Positions 35,801 to 45,341 of a stretch of DNA of 64,000 bases are shown piece after piece. Numbering within the stretch: the stretch's first letter is position 1; every line of letters starts with the position of its first letter. Under the pieces are notes generated by a model. That model was not told the origin of the DNA and did not search any database. It saw only the letters and a program-made list of their open reading frames with translations. This DNA comes from Roseomonas sp. OT10 (GTDB taxonomy: Bacteria; Pseudomonadota; Alphaproteobacteria; Acetobacterales; Acetobacteraceae), in contig NZ_CP087719.1 of NCBI RefSeq assembly GCF_020991085.1, forward strand, positions 3,616,001 through 3,680,000. The letters run 5' to 3'. The position numbers were made by a program, and so were the translations under genes.

Positions 35801-37509
35801 CAGGCGGCGTCGCCCGTCGCCCCGACCGCCGGGGGGGCCTCCCGCGCCGACCCCTCCCCGCCCAGGTTACCCCCGTTCAGGTTATCCCCGTTCAGGGCCC
35901 CCTCGATCAGGGCGATGGTCTCCGGGATGCCGTAGAGGGCGACGAAGCCGCCGAAGCGCGGGCCCTTCGGCTGGCCCAGCAGCACCTGGTAGAGCGCCTC
36001 GAACCAGGCGATGGACACGCCCGGCCGGCCATCCTTGCCCGGCTGCAGGAAGGGCTCGCGCCGGCCGGCGTCGTAGACCAGGTCCTGGATGGCGGCGCCG
36101 CGCTCGGCGGCCGGCAGGGCCTCGATCCGTTCGCGGTTGTCGCGCAGCAGCCGGGCCAGCGCCTCCAGCGCCTCGCGCTCGCCGGGGGTGGCGGGGCGGA
36201 AGCGCTTCGTCGGCTTCACGAAGTCCCGGTAGTAGGCCAGGGCGTGCTCCACCAGCCGCGCCAGCATCGGCGCGCTCTCCGGCGTGGCATCGGGCTGGTA
36301 GCGGCGCAGGAAGCCCCAGAGCATCTCCGGCGTCTCGGCATTCGCGACCGTGGCGAGGTTGAGCAGCATGGAGAAAGGGATCGGGCTGCCCGCGTCGTTG
36401 GGGATGCGCCCGGCATGGATGTGCCAAGCGGGATTGGCGGGGGCCGGGTTGGCCGGGTCGGGGGCGGCGCGCAGCTTCTCGACGAAGCCCAGATAGTCGT
36501 CCGTGGCGCGGGGGATGACGTCGAAATGCAGCCGCTTGGCGCTCTTCGGCGAGCTGTACATGAAGAGCGAGAGGGATTCCGGCGGGCCGTACTCCAGCCA
36601 CTCCTCGATGGTCAGGCCGTTGCCCTTGGACTTGCTGATCTTCTGCCCCCCGGCATCGAGGAACAGCTCGTAGGTGAAGCCCACCGGCGGCTCGGCGCCC
36701 AGGATGCGGCAGATCTGCGAGGACAGCTTCACGCTGTCGATCAGGTCCTTGCCCGACATCTCGTAATCCACGCCCAGCGCGGTCCAGCGCAGCGCCCAGT
36801 CGGCCTTCCACTGCGCCTTGCAGTGCCCGCCGGTGAGCAGCGTCTCGAACCGCTCCCCGGTCTCCGGGTCGCGCCAGACCAAAGTGCGGTCGGCGGGGCG
36901 GACCTCCTCCATCGGCACCTGCATCACCACGCCGGTCTTCGGATGGATCGGCAGGAAGGGGGAGTAGGTCGCCCGCCGCTCCGGGCCCAGGGTCGGCAGG
37001 ATCACCCGCAGCACCGCCGCGTTCTCCTCCGCCATGCGGACCAGCGCGTCGTCGAAGCGGCCGGCGGCGTAGTAGTCGGTGGAGGAGGCGAATTCGTAGT
37101 CGAAGCCGAAGCGGTCGAGGAAGGCGCGCAGCCGGGCGTTGTTGTGCGCCCCGAAGCTGTCATGCGTGCCGAAGGGGTCGGGAATCCGGGTCAGCGGCCG
37201 GCCCAGGTATTCCCGCAGCATCTCCCCGTTCGGCACGTTGTCCGGGACCTTGCGCAACCCGTCCATGTCGTCGCTGAAGGCCAGCAGGCGGGAGGGCAGG
37301 CCGGTCATCGCCTCGAAGGCGCGGCGGACCCAGCTGGTGCGCGCCACCTCGCCGAAGGTGCCGATATGCGGCAGGCCGGAGGGGCCGTAGCCCGTCTCGA
37401 ACAGGGCCGCGCCCTTCCCGGACGCCGCCACCCGGTCGGCGACCTTCGCCGCCTCCTCGAAGGGCCAGGCGCGGACGGCGCGGAGGGCGGGGTCTGGGCG
37501 GTCGGACAT
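35800..37509 (-). CDS. lysK: Lysine--tRNA ligase, class I
   Basis: A 569-residue class I lysyl-tRNA synthetase, the form found in archaea and many Alphaproteobacteria. The class I marks are [15 protein letters not shown] (HIGH-type motif near residue 48) and KISKSKG (KMSKS-type, near residue 290). The helical anticodon-binding region follows. The tail has a low-complexity [12 protein letters not shown] insert near the C-terminus. It charges tRNA-Lys and is translationally coupled to the MprF-like gene, whose family uses Lys-tRNA as donor. Confidence 0.95.
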   Translation of the reverse strand: MSDRPDPALRAVRAWPFEEAAKVADRVAASGKGAALFETGYGPSGLPHIGTFGEVARTSWVRRAFEAMTGLPSRLLAFSDDMDGLRKVPDNVPNGEMLREYLGRPLTRIPDPFGTHDSFGAHNNARLRAFLDRFGFDYEFASSTDYYAAGRFDDALVRMAEENAAVLRVILPTLGPERRATYSPFLPIHPKTGVVMQVPMEEVRPADRTLVWRDPETGERFETLLTGGHCKAQWKADWALRWTALGVDYEMSGKDLIDSVKLSSQICRILGAEPPVGFTYELFLDAGGQKISKSKGNGLTIEEWLEYGPPESLSLFMYSSPKSAKRLHFDVIPRATDDYLGFVEKLRAAPDPANPAPANPAWHIHAGRIPNDAGSPIPFSMLLNLATVANAETPEMLWGFLRRYQPDATPESAPMLARLVEHALAYYRDFVKPTKRFRPATPGEREALEALARLLRDNRERIEALPAAERGAAIQDLVYDAGRREPFLQPGKDGRPGVSIAWFEALYQVLLGQPKGPRFGGFVALYGIPETIALIEGALNGDNLNGGNLGGEGSAREAPPAVGATGDAA

Positions 37510-37689
37510 GGGTGCGGAAGCTGGCTGCCAGGGCTGGAACGGTCAACGGCGGGGGCTGTGTAGGCGGCGCGGGGCTGCCCGGCCAGGGGCGCCGTGCATG
37601 GTCGTGTCGCTGTGATGGGCGAGACGGAGGGCGCGGGCCTGTTATCCTTCCCCTCGCCGCTGCCTTGGCGCGCCGACCGGGAGCCTGCC

Positions 37690-37848
37690 ATGCCCTTTCT
37701 GATCCGTATCATGCTGGCCCTGGGGGGCGGGGTGACCGCCTGGTTCCTCTCCCCGGACGCGCCGAACTTCGCGGTGGTGCAGGGCATCGTGTCCATCGCC
37801 GTGGCCGCCCTGATCCTGGTCGTGCTCTCCCTGTTCTCGAAGCGGTAG
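37690..37848 (+). CDS. Small two-helix membrane protein
   Basis: A 52-residue protein starting at 37690 with GGGAG 6 bases upstream. It consists of two hydrophobic segments (MPFLIRIMLALGGGVTAWFL and VQGIVSIAVAALILVVLSLF) around a short polar loop with DAPNF, ending SKR. I do not know the family. The clean ribosome site and hydrophobic periodicity suggest a real small inner-membrane protein. Confidence 0.55.
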   Translation: MPFLIRIMLALGGGVTAWFLSPDAPNFAVVQGIVSIAVAALILVVLSLFSKR

Positions 37849-37885
37849 CGCCGCGCGCCGCTTCGCGCTGGCCAAGCCGAACGGG

Positions 37886-38788
37886 ATGGCGGATGAAGGC
37901 GGCATGAGGGATTGGGGGGGCAGGCTCCGGCCGACCGGCGGCCGGGGAGAGGCGACACGACGGCCGCGCATGGCTGGCCGGGTCGCGGCGGCGTGCCGGC
38001 TCCGGGCGGCGGCCCCGCTTTGGACGGCCCTCCTCTGGGCGGCCCTCCTTTGGGCGGCCCTCCTTTGGGCGGCGCTGCAGGGGCTGGCGGGGCCGGCCCT
38101 GGCCGAGCCCCCTCCCCCGTCGCCCGCCGTCGCGACGCCCCCTGTTCCGGCCCCCCCTGTCTCGGCAGGCACGGCGCCCGCGACCGAGGGCTATGCCCAG
38201 CGCCGCGCCCGGCACCTGGCCGCCCTGACCCGCCAGGCGGAGGCGCAGGGCCTGCCGGCCGCCATCGCCGATGCCGTCGCCACGGTGGAGAGCGCCTACG
38301 ACCCGCGGGCGGTGGGGGATGATGGCGAGGTGGGTCTGATGCAGGTCATGCCCGCCACCGCCACCATGCTGGGCTTCCGCGGCCCGCGGGAGGCGCTGTT
38401 CGAACCGGAGACCAACATCCGCTACGGCATCGCCTACCTCGCCCAGGCATGGAGCCTGACCGGGGGCAACCTCTGCCGCACGCTGATGAAGTATCGGGCG
38501 GGCCATGGCGAGGAACGGATGACCCCGCTCTCGGTGGAGTACTGCCGGCGTGCCCTGGCCCATCTCGCCGGGCTGGGCTCGCCGCTCGCCGCCGGAGTCG
38601 CGGTCCCGGTCGCCAATGCCCCGGGCCTGTCCGTGCCCGGCCGGCGCGCCACCGTCCGCCTGACCTCGGCCGAGCGGGTCCGGCTGCGCCGCGGGCAGAG
38701 GACGGAAGCGGACAGCCAGCGCTTCTGGGAGGCGCATGAGGCGCGTATCCAGGCCCTCAAGGCGCGGTCGCGGGCCCGGCGGGGATAG
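37886..38788 (+). CDS. Lytic murein transglycosylase
   Basis: A protein of up to 300 residues; the true start is uncertain (ATGs at 37886, 37904 and 37970 are in frame). A hydrophobic signal or anchor contains a 5-residue tandem repeat (LLWAA three times). The SLT catalytic domain starts near residue 105: DAVATVESAYDPRAVGDDG supplies the catalytic Glu, followed by VGLMQVMPATATMLGF and NIRYGIAYLAQAW, and MKYRAGHG. It would cut peptidoglycan glycan strands in the periplasm. The basic C-terminal tail (KARSRARRG) is unexplained. Confidence 0.9.
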   Translation: MADEGGMRDWGGRLRPTGGRGEATRRPRMAGRVAAACRLRAAAPLWTALLWAALLWAALLWAALQGLAGPALAEPPPPSPAVATPPVPAPPVSAGTAPATEGYAQRRARHLAALTRQAEAQGLPAAIADAVATVESAYDPRAVGDDGEVGLMQVMPATATMLGFRGPREALFEPETNIRYGIAYLAQAWSLTGGNLCRTLMKYRAGHGEERMTPLSVEYCRRALAHLAGLGSPLAAGVAVPVANAPGLSVPGRRATVRLTSAERVRLRRGQRTEADSQRFWEAHEARIQALKARSRARRG

Positions 38789-38811
38789 TCCCCCCGACGT
38801 CCTGCACTCAA

Positions 38812-39229
38812 TACGGATGGCGCGATGCCCTGATCCGCGCCGGCGTGGGGTGCGCCCGTTCCCCGGGGGCAAGGCTCTGCCTCGCCCCCGATACCCCCAC
38901 TCCGCCAGGACCCTGCGGGCCCTGGACCCGAAGGGCGCTGCCGCGGGACAGCCGGACACGGGGTCACAGCGCCGAGGAGCATGGCTCCTCGGCGGGTACG
39001 GCCGCAGCCCGCGCTGAGGCCCTCTGAAACTTTTTCGGAGTCCCGCCTGTCCGTGCTCCGTCAGGGTTCAGCCCGCAGGCTGACGGCAGCCCTGTAGAGC
39101 CAACTCCCAGCGGGGACCGGGGCCCGCTTGTGGCCCCGGCAGGGGAGGGTCCGTGGAGGGGACAGCGTCCCCTCCCGGTCCGCCGTCGGAACACCACAGC
39201 ACGACGGGTCAGGTTATCCCGCCACCGGC
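38812..39229 (+). repeat. Interspersed structured repeat, copy B
   Basis: A second copy in the same orientation as A, between the convergent transglycosylase and histidine kinase genes; it ends right at the kinase stop codon. It keeps all the main hairpins. The loop of the GCCGAGGAG stem is CATGG instead of CCATG, and the T-loop hairpin reads CTCTGAAA-CTT-TTTCGGAG with one G-T wobble pair. The terminal inverted repeats are imperfect (about 9 of 12). The 23 bases from 38789 to 38811 are unique. Confidence 0.85.
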
Positions 39230-39230
39230 G

Positions 39231-41297
39231 TCAGGCGTCTGCGATGAGGCTTCGGATGCGCTGTGCGAGGGCCTGCATGGCGAAGGGCTTGGTCATGACG
39301 TGCATGCCGGGTTCGAGGTGGCCGTCGCCGACGACGGCGTTCTCGGCATAGCCGGTGATGAACAGCACCTTCAGCCCCGGGCGGGTGACCCGCGCCGCGT
39401 CGGCCATCTGCCGCCCGTTCATGCCCCCGGGCAGGCCGACATCGGTGACCAGCAGGTCGATGCGCGCCTCCGACTGCAGCAGCTTCAGCCCCGCCGCCCC
39501 GTCGCCCGCCTCGATCGCGGCATAGCCCAGCTCCTCCAGCACCTCCATCACCAGCATCCGCACGGTGGGCTCGTCGTCCACCACCAGCACCGTCTCCCCC
39601 GCCCCGGCGCGCGGCGGCGGGCTGGTGGCGGCGGCCGCTTCGGCCGCCTCCGCCCCGCCATGGTGGCGCGGCAGGTAGAGGCAGACCATCGTGCCCTGGC
39701 CCGGCTCCGAGTAGATCCGCGTCTGCCCCCCCGACTGGCGGGTGAAGCCGTAGATCATCGACAGCCCCAGCCCCGTCCCCTGGCCCAGCGGCTTGGTGGT
39801 GAAGAACGGGTCGAAGGCCTTCGCCTTCACCTCCCGGCTCATCCCCGTCCCCGTGTCCGAGACGCACAGCGACACGTACTGCCCCGGGGCCAGGGACAGG
39901 TCGCGCGCCGCCCGCTCGTCCAGCCAGCGGTTGGCCGTCTCGATCGTCAGCCGCCCGCCCCGCGGCATCGCGTCGCGCGCGTTGATGCACAGGTTCAGCA
40001 GCGCGTTCTCCAGCTGCGGCGGATCCACCAGCACCGGCCACAGCCGCCCCGCCCCCACCGTCTCCACCTCGATCGCCGGCCCCACCGTGCGACGCACCAG
40101 CTCCTCCATCCCCGCCACCAGACGGTTCACGTCCGTCGGCTTGGGGTCCAGCGTCTGCCGCCGCGAGAACGCCAGCAGCCGGTGCGTCAGCGCCGCCGCC
40201 CGCCGCGCCGCCCCCTGCGCCGCCAGCACGTAGCGCTCCACCTCCCCCACCCGCCCCTGCGCCAGCCGGTTCGTCAGCAGCTCCAGCGCCCCGATGATCC
40301 CCGTCAGCAGGTTGTTGAAGTCGTGCGCAATACCCCCCGTCAGCTGCCCGACCGCCTCCATCTTCTGGCTCTGCCGCAGCGCCTCCTCGGCCCGCTCGCG
40401 CTCGGCGATGACGGCGGCAACGCGCTGCTCCAGCAGCGCGTTCAGCGCCTGCCGCTCGCGTTCCGCCTCCTTGCGCGCGGTGATGTCGAGGGAGGTGCCG
40501 ATGAGGCCGATGATCCGCCCCTCTCCGTCGCGCAGCGGCGCCTTGGTCGAGAGCCAGGTCGCCGGGGTGCCGTCGGGCAGGCGCACCTCCTCCTCGATCT
40601 GTTCCGTGGCGCCGGTGTCCATGACCCGGCGGTCGTTGGCCATGACCACCCCGGCCTGCACCTGGTCGTCGAGGAACTCGGCATCCGTCCGGCCCAGGTA
40701 GAATTCGGGCGGCTTGCCGATCAGCGCGGTGGTGCCGCGGTTGGCCATCAGCATCCGGCCCTCGCGGTCCTTGGCATAGACCACGCCCGGCACCGCCTCG
40801 ATGAAGCTGCGCAGCAGCAGGGCGGCGCGGTCGCGCTCCGCCTCCAGCGCGCGGCGCTGCTCCAGGTCCAGCAGCACGCCGGGGAAGCGCAGCGGCGTTC
40901 CGTCCGCTCCCTTTTCCACACGGCCATTGGCCTCGATCCAGTAGTAACGGCCATCCGCCCGGCGGACCCGGTACTGGTGGGCATAGGCACCGCCGCGCGC
41001 GATCACCTCCTCGATGGCGGCGATCAGCCCCGGCGTGTCGTCGGGATGCACCGTCTCGATGACCTGGGCGAGGCTCAGCCCGCTGCGGCCGCGCGAGGGG
41101 TCGATCCCGAAGGCCTGGGCGAACTGCTCGTCGATGGTGAAGCGGTCGGTCGGCAGGTCCCAGAACCAGGTGCCGATGATGGCACCCGCCGCCAGGGCGA
41201 GCTGGACCCGCTCCGCATCCTCCTGGACGCCCGTCTTCATTCCGCCCGACGGCACGCCCGCGGCGTCGCGCGCGACGCCATCATCGGCAGCAGCCAT
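39231..41297 (-). CDS. PAS domain hybrid sensor histidine kinase with receiver
   Basis: A 688-residue cytoplasmic sensor kinase, start MAAADDGVARDAAG at 41297 with AGGA 6 bases upstream. Domain order: PAS/PAC (about 30-150), second PAS/PAC (about 160-280), a short coiled coil, HisKA with the phospho-acceptor H325 in GGIAHDFNNLL, HATPase (LLNLCINARDAM, DTGTGM, GQGTGLGLSMIYG), and a C-terminal receiver (about 570-688) with D619 in LVTDVGLPG and the Lys in MTKPFAM. No membrane segment is present, so it senses an internal signal. No separate response regulator is adjacent. Confidence 0.93.
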   Translation of the reverse strand: MAAADDGVARDAAGVPSGGMKTGVQEDAERVQLALAAGAIIGTWFWDLPTDRFTIDEQFAQAFGIDPSRGRSGLSLAQVIETVHPDDTPGLIAAIEEVIARGGAYAHQYRVRRADGRYYWIEANGRVEKGADGTPLRFPGVLLDLEQRRALEAERDRAALLLRSFIEAVPGVVYAKDREGRMLMANRGTTALIGKPPEFYLGRTDAEFLDDQVQAGVVMANDRRVMDTGATEQIEEEVRLPDGTPATWLSTKAPLRDGEGRIIGLIGTSLDITARKEAERERQALNALLEQRVAAVIAERERAEEALRQSQKMEAVGQLTGGIAHDFNNLLTGIIGALELLTNRLAQGRVGEVERYVLAAQGAARRAAALTHRLLAFSRRQTLDPKPTDVNRLVAGMEELVRRTVGPAIEVETVGAGRLWPVLVDPPQLENALLNLCINARDAMPRGGRLTIETANRWLDERAARDLSLAPGQYVSLCVSDTGTGMSREVKAKAFDPFFTTKPLGQGTGLGLSMIYGFTRQSGGQTRIYSEPGQGTMVCLYLPRHHGGAEAAEAAAATSPPPRAGAGETVLVVDDEPTVRMLVMEVLEELGYAAIEAGDGAAGLKLLQSEARIDLLVTDVGLPGGMNGRQMADAARVTRPGLKVLFITGYAENAVVGDGHLEPGMHVMTKPFAMQALAQRIRSLIADA

Positions 41298-41436
41298 GTC
41301 TGATCCTGCTCGTTCCGGCCCGGAAGTGACCTCGGCGGAATCGCCCGGCGACCATGTAACCGGCCCGGCCGCCAGGGCAAGCCGCTGGGGCAAGCCGCCT
41401 GTCCAAACGGCTGGACGGGCTGCGGGAAGGGGCTGT

Positions 41437-41597
41437 GCGGCCTGGCCCTGGCGCTCGGGCCGGATGCGCCGGCGGCGGACGAGGAATCCGCCGCCATTCC
41501 GCTGCCGGAGATGGCGAGGCCGATCCCGTGCCGACACGCGGAACGCGCCCGGCAACCGGGATGCGGTGATGCCGCCGCCCGGTAGCGCGAGGCGCGG
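41437..41597 (+). pseudogene. Decayed fragment of the DinG/XPD-like helicase gene
   Basis: This 160-base stretch matches the intact helicase gene at about 42706-42865 (codons about 97-148). A 30-base-plus block around GACGAGGAATCCGCCGCCAT is identical or nearly so. It carries a 3-base insertion, an internal deletion of about 20 bases and a TAG stop. It has the same orientation as the intact gene and lies on the other side of the caspase-fold gene. The rest of 41298-41605 holds nothing else I recognise. Confidence 0.75.
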
Positions 41598-41605
41598 GCG
41601 GCGGG

Positions 41606-42265
41606 TCAGCCCAGCTCCGCCTCGATCTCCTCGGGCGTCATGAAGGGGAAACGGGCCCAGAACATGGACTTCTCGTTCCGCAGCGCCTTGGTCCAGGCCG
41701 GCCCCTTGCCCGGCGGGCACACCTGGTAGCCGACCAGGCCATTGGCGTTGGGAAAGCGCCGCACGGGGGCGTTCGTGTAGGAATGCCCCGGGGTGGCATG
41801 GCCGTAGACCTCCATCCCCGTATTCGCCCAGGCCTTGAGGTTGTCCGCCATGGTGTAGGCGATCCCGCCATCGGCGCCGCAGGAACAGGCGTAGAGGATC
41901 ACCTTCACGTCCGCCGAGCCGTAGGTGTCGATGGCGTCCGTCAGGTCCTTCACGGTCTTCTTGTCCCAGCCGACGGAGGACATGTGCGTCTCCGTGCCGT
42001 GGCCGAAATAGACGATGGCCTCGTAGTAGTGGCCGCCGGAGCCGCGGATCATCGCGTCGATAATGCCGCGGCTGACCTTGCCGAAGCCCAGGCCCCGCTC
42101 GTTGTTGAAGTAGTGGTCCACGACGGTGCCGCCGAGCCCCTCGTAATAGGATTTGTACATCCGCATGCCGGGGTGGAAGGCGCCGACGGCGTCGTTGGGG
42201 TCCATCCCCTTCTTCTGGGTGTTGTTCAGCGGAGCGAAGATGAAGCTCCTGTAGGGAACGTTCAT
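41606..42265 (-). CDS. Orphan caspase-fold (clan CD-like) cysteine peptidase-type protein
   Basis: A 219-residue protein starting at 42265 with GAGG 6 bases upstream. The arrangement is that of caspase-like folds: a strand ending in histidine, YEAIVYFGHGTETH (H89), about 38 residues, then a strand ending in cysteine, VKVILYACSCGADGG (C127), and a following helix and strand (NLKAWANTGMEVYGHATPGH). The residues ahead (HPGMRMYKSYYEGLGGTVVDHYF) would be the first strand and helix. There are no partner domains, no signal peptide and no adjacent effector genes. I infer a proteolytic or toxin-like role; the exact family is uncertain. Confidence 0.6.
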   Translation of the reverse strand: MNVPYRSFIFAPLNNTQKKGMDPNDAVGAFHPGMRMYKSYYEGLGGTVVDHYFNNERGLGFGKVSRGIIDAMIRGSGGHYYEAIVYFGHGTETHMSSVGWDKKTVKDLTDAIDTYGSADVKVILYACSCGADGGIAYTMADNLKAWANTGMEVYGHATPGHSYTNAPVRRFPNANGLVGYQVCPPGKGPAWTKALRNEKSMFWARFPFMTPEEIEAELG

Positions 42266-42422
42266 GGACCGCCTCGTCCGATGCCGGGGGGAGGCAGCCT
42301 GGGACGGTTCGATGCTGCGATGCACCCTTCGTTCGGATGGAGACGCCGGGGCGCGGCGCCCCGCCGGTGCCGCAGGCCCGGCCCGGCAGACTCGGAACAC
42401 CTGTTCTGCTACACCCCCGCCC

Positions 42423-45203
42423 GTGAGTGCCACCCGCGCGACCGCGCCGCGCCTCCTGCTGCCCGAGGCACCGGCCCTGGTGGCGGGACTGCGCCGCGCC
42501 ACCCTCCTCACCCCGGACGGGGAACTCGAAACCCTCCCGGCCGACGCACTGGCCTGGCGCCTCGCCGACCTGCCGCCGCCGATGCTGGTGCATGCCCCGG
42601 CCACGGCACGGCGGCTGGGCCTGCCCCCCTTCCCGCTGGCCTTCGACCTGCTGGAGCTCTTCGCCTTCGCCCTGCCGGCGCAGCTCGCCGCTCCCACGCC
42701 GCGCGGGCTCGCCCTCGCGCTCGGGCTGGACGCGCCGGCGGACGAGGAATCCGCCGCCATCCTGCTGCCGGAGATGGCGACGCTGCTCCTGCGCCGCCTC
42801 GCCGCCAGCCGGCACGCGCCCGCCAACCGCGACGCCGCCATGCTGGCCGCGCGGCTGCGCGAGGCGCTGGACTGGCCCTGGGCGGGATCGGTGCTGGCGG
42901 CGCTGGGGCAGGAGCAGGCGAAGCCCGGCAGCGACCCGCTGAAGGTCTGGCGCCGCCTGCCGGACTGGGAGGACGCGGCGCCGGCCGCCCCTCCTTCCTC
43001 CTTCCCCGTCTCGCCCGCCGAGGCGCGCACCCGCCTGGCCGAGATCCTGGGCGCGGAGGCGGAGCAGCGCCCCGCCCAGGCCGACTTCGCCTCCGCCGCC
43101 GCGCTGGCCTTCGCCCCACGCGAGGCGCCCGGCGCGCCGCAGGTGGTGCTGGCCGAGGCCGGCACCGGCACGGGCAAGACACTGGGCTATGTCGCGCCCG
43201 CCAGCCTCTGGGCGGAGCGCAACGGCGCGCCGGTCTGGATCTCCACCTACACCCGCAACCTGCAACGCCAGCTCGACCAGGAGCTGGCGCGGCTCTATCC
43301 CGATCCGGCGGAGCGCAAGCGCCACGTCGTGATCCGCAAGGGGCGCGAGAACTACCTCTGCCTGCTGAACTACGACGAGGCGGTGTCGGGCGTGATGCCG
43401 TCGCGCCTGCTCGCACTCGCCCTGGTCTCGCGCTGGGCGCTGCACACGCGCGACGGCGACATGCAGGGCGGCGACTTCCCCGGCTGGATCGCGGAGCTGT
43501 TCCCCTTCGGCGCGGTCGCCAACCTCACCGACCGGCGCGGCGAATGCATCCATTCCGGCTGCCCGCACTGGCGCCGCTGCTATGTCGAGCACTCGATCCG
43601 CCGTGCCGGCACCGCACGGCTGGTGGTCGCGAACCACGCGCTGGTGATGGTGCAGGCGGCACTGGGCGGCGGCGAGGACGGGCCGGCGCTGCGCTATGTC
43701 TTCGACGAGGGGCACCACCTGTTCGACGCGGCCGACGCCGCCTTCTCGGCCGAGATCAGCGGCGCGGAGATGGCGGAGCTGCGCCGCTGGCTGCTGGGCG
43801 CCGAGGGCGGCCGCGGCCGGGCGCGCGGGCTGCGGCGGCGGCTGGAGGAGGTGCTCTCCGAGCATCCGGCGCTGGCGCCGCTGGCGGATGCGGCGATCCA
43901 GGCGGCGGGGGTATTGCCGGCGCCGGGCTGGCCGAACCGGCTGCACGACACCGACGCGCCGCGCAACGCGGGCGAGGCCTTCCTGGCCGCCATCCGCCTG
44001 CAGGTGCTGGCGCGCACGGCGGAGGCCGATCCGCTCTACGACGCCGAATGCGACCTGCACCCGGCCAATCCCGGCCTGCCGGAAGCGGCCGCCGGGCTGG
44101 AGAACGGCCTCGCCGCGCTGGAGGCACCGCTGCGTGCCCTGCACGACCGGCTGACCGCGCTGCTGGAGGACCCGGAGGCGGAGCTGGAGGTGGGCGACCG
44201 CATCCGCCTGGACACCGCAAGGCGCAACCTCGACCGCCGCGCCGTGGTGCCGCTGGCCGCCTGGGGCGCCATGCTGCGCCGGGTGCAGGGCACCCCGCCC
44301 GAGCCGGGGGTGCGGCCGTCCCAGGTGGATTGGCTCGCCATCACCCGGCGCGAGGGGCGGGAGGTGGATGCCGCCATGCACCGCCATCACCTGGACCCGA
44401 CCGAGCCCTTCGCGCTGGCCGTCGCCGCCCCCGCGCACGGGATGCTGGTGACGTCGGCCACCCTGCGCGACACGGGCGAGCCGGACCCGGAGACCGCCTG
44501 GCTCGCGGCCGAGGCCCGCACCGGCGCCAGCCACCTGCCGCATCCCGCCATCCGCGCCGCCGTGCCCTCCACCTTCGACTACGCCGCCCAGACGCTTGCC
44601 CTGGTGGTGACCGATGTGGGGCGCGAGGGCGGGCAGGCCGCCGCGGCGATGGAACAGCTCTTCCGCGCCTCCGGCGGCGGGGCGCTGGGGCTGTTCACCG
44701 CCGTCCGACGGCTGCGCGACGCCTGGCAGCGCATGGCGCCGGGGCTGGAGGCCGCGGGCATCCCCCTCTACGCCCAGCATGTCGACGCGATGGACAACGC
44801 GACGCTGGTGGACGTCTTCCGGGCGGAGGAGGATTCCTGCCTGCTCGGCACCGATGCCCTGCGCGACGGGGTGGACGTGCCCGGCCGCTCCCTGCGCCTG
44901 CTGGTCTTCGACCGCGTGCCCTGGCCGCGCCCGACCATCCTGCACCGCGAGCGCCGGCTGCACCTCTCCGGCGGGCGGCCCAAGCACTGGGACGACGCCG
45001 TGGCCCGCCACCGGCTGCGCCAGGCCTTCGGCCGGCTGGTGCGGCGCGCGGACGACCGCGGGGTCTTCGTCCTGCTCGACGCCCGTGCGCCGTCGCGGCT
45101 CCTCGCCGGGCTGCCCGAGGGGGTGGTGCCGCGCCGGGTCGGGCTGGCCGAGGCGGTGCGCCAGGTGCGCGGCTTCCTGGCGGAGCGGCCGGCGCCGGAG
45201 TGA
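42423..45203 (+). CDS. DinG/XPD-like ATP-dependent DNA helicase
   Basis: A 926-residue superfamily 2 helicase; start taken at the GTG at 42423 (VSATRATAPRLLLPEAP). The N-terminal about 220 residues are a lineage-specific extension. Walker A is AEAGTGTGKT (244-253). Iron-sulfur-type cysteines follow (NYLCLLNYD, GECIHSGCPHWRRCYVEH), then the DEAH-type box FDEGHHLFD. The C-terminal motifs are LVTSATLRD, LFTAVRRLRDAW, GTDALRDGVDVPG and RHRLRQAFGRLVRR. It probably unwinds DNA 5' to 3' during repair. A decayed piece of the same gene lies about 1 kb upstream. Confidence 0.9.
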   Translation: MSATRATAPRLLLPEAPALVAGLRRATLLTPDGELETLPADALAWRLADLPPPMLVHAPATARRLGLPPFPLAFDLLELFAFALPAQLAAPTPRGLALALGLDAPADEESAAILLPEMATLLLRRLAASRHAPANRDAAMLAARLREALDWPWAGSVLAALGQEQAKPGSDPLKVWRRLPDWEDAAPAAPPSSFPVSPAEARTRLAEILGAEAEQRPAQADFASAAALAFAPREAPGAPQVVLAEAGTGTGKTLGYVAPASLWAERNGAPVWISTYTRNLQRQLDQELARLYPDPAERKRHVVIRKGRENYLCLLNYDEAVSGVMPSRLLALALVSRWALHTRDGDMQGGDFPGWIAELFPFGAVANLTDRRGECIHSGCPHWRRCYVEHSIRRAGTARLVVANHALVMVQAALGGGEDGPALRYVFDEGHHLFDAADAAFSAEISGAEMAELRRWLLGAEGGRGRARGLRRRLEEVLSEHPALAPLADAAIQAAGVLPAPGWPNRLHDTDAPRNAGEAFLAAIRLQVLARTAEADPLYDAECDLHPANPGLPEAAAGLENGLAALEAPLRALHDRLTALLEDPEAELEVGDRIRLDTARRNLDRRAVVPLAAWGAMLRRVQGTPPEPGVRPSQVDWLAITRREGREVDAAMHRHHLDPTEPFALAVAAPAHGMLVTSATLRDTGEPDPETAWLAAEARTGASHLPHPAIRAAVPSTFDYAAQTLALVVTDVGREGGQAAAAMEQLFRASGGGALGLFTAVRRLRDAWQRMAPGLEAAGIPLYAQHVDAMDNATLVDVFRAEEDSCLLGTDALRDGVDVPGRSLRLLVFDRVPWPRPTILHRERRLHLSGGRPKHWDDAVARHRLRQAFGRLVRRADDRGVFVLLDARAPSRLLAGLPEGVVPRRVGLAEAVRQVRGFLAERPAPE

Positions 45204-45341
45204 GGCGCCGGCGTGACTGGCCGATTCCGGCGGTTTCATTCCGCCGCATCGCCTCGCGGGCCGTTGATGGCTCGTTCCGGGCCCTGCCATTGACGGCACC
45301 GGCCATGGGCTGCGATGCCTTGCGGCACAGGAGCCACGCGG

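Noticed and set aside
38845-39027. 60-codon frame in repeat copy B with a similar frame in copy C (46596-46778)
   Set aside because: The similarity is explained by the DNA repeat. Copies A and D do not keep the frame, there is no ribosome site, and the sequence is hairpin-rich.
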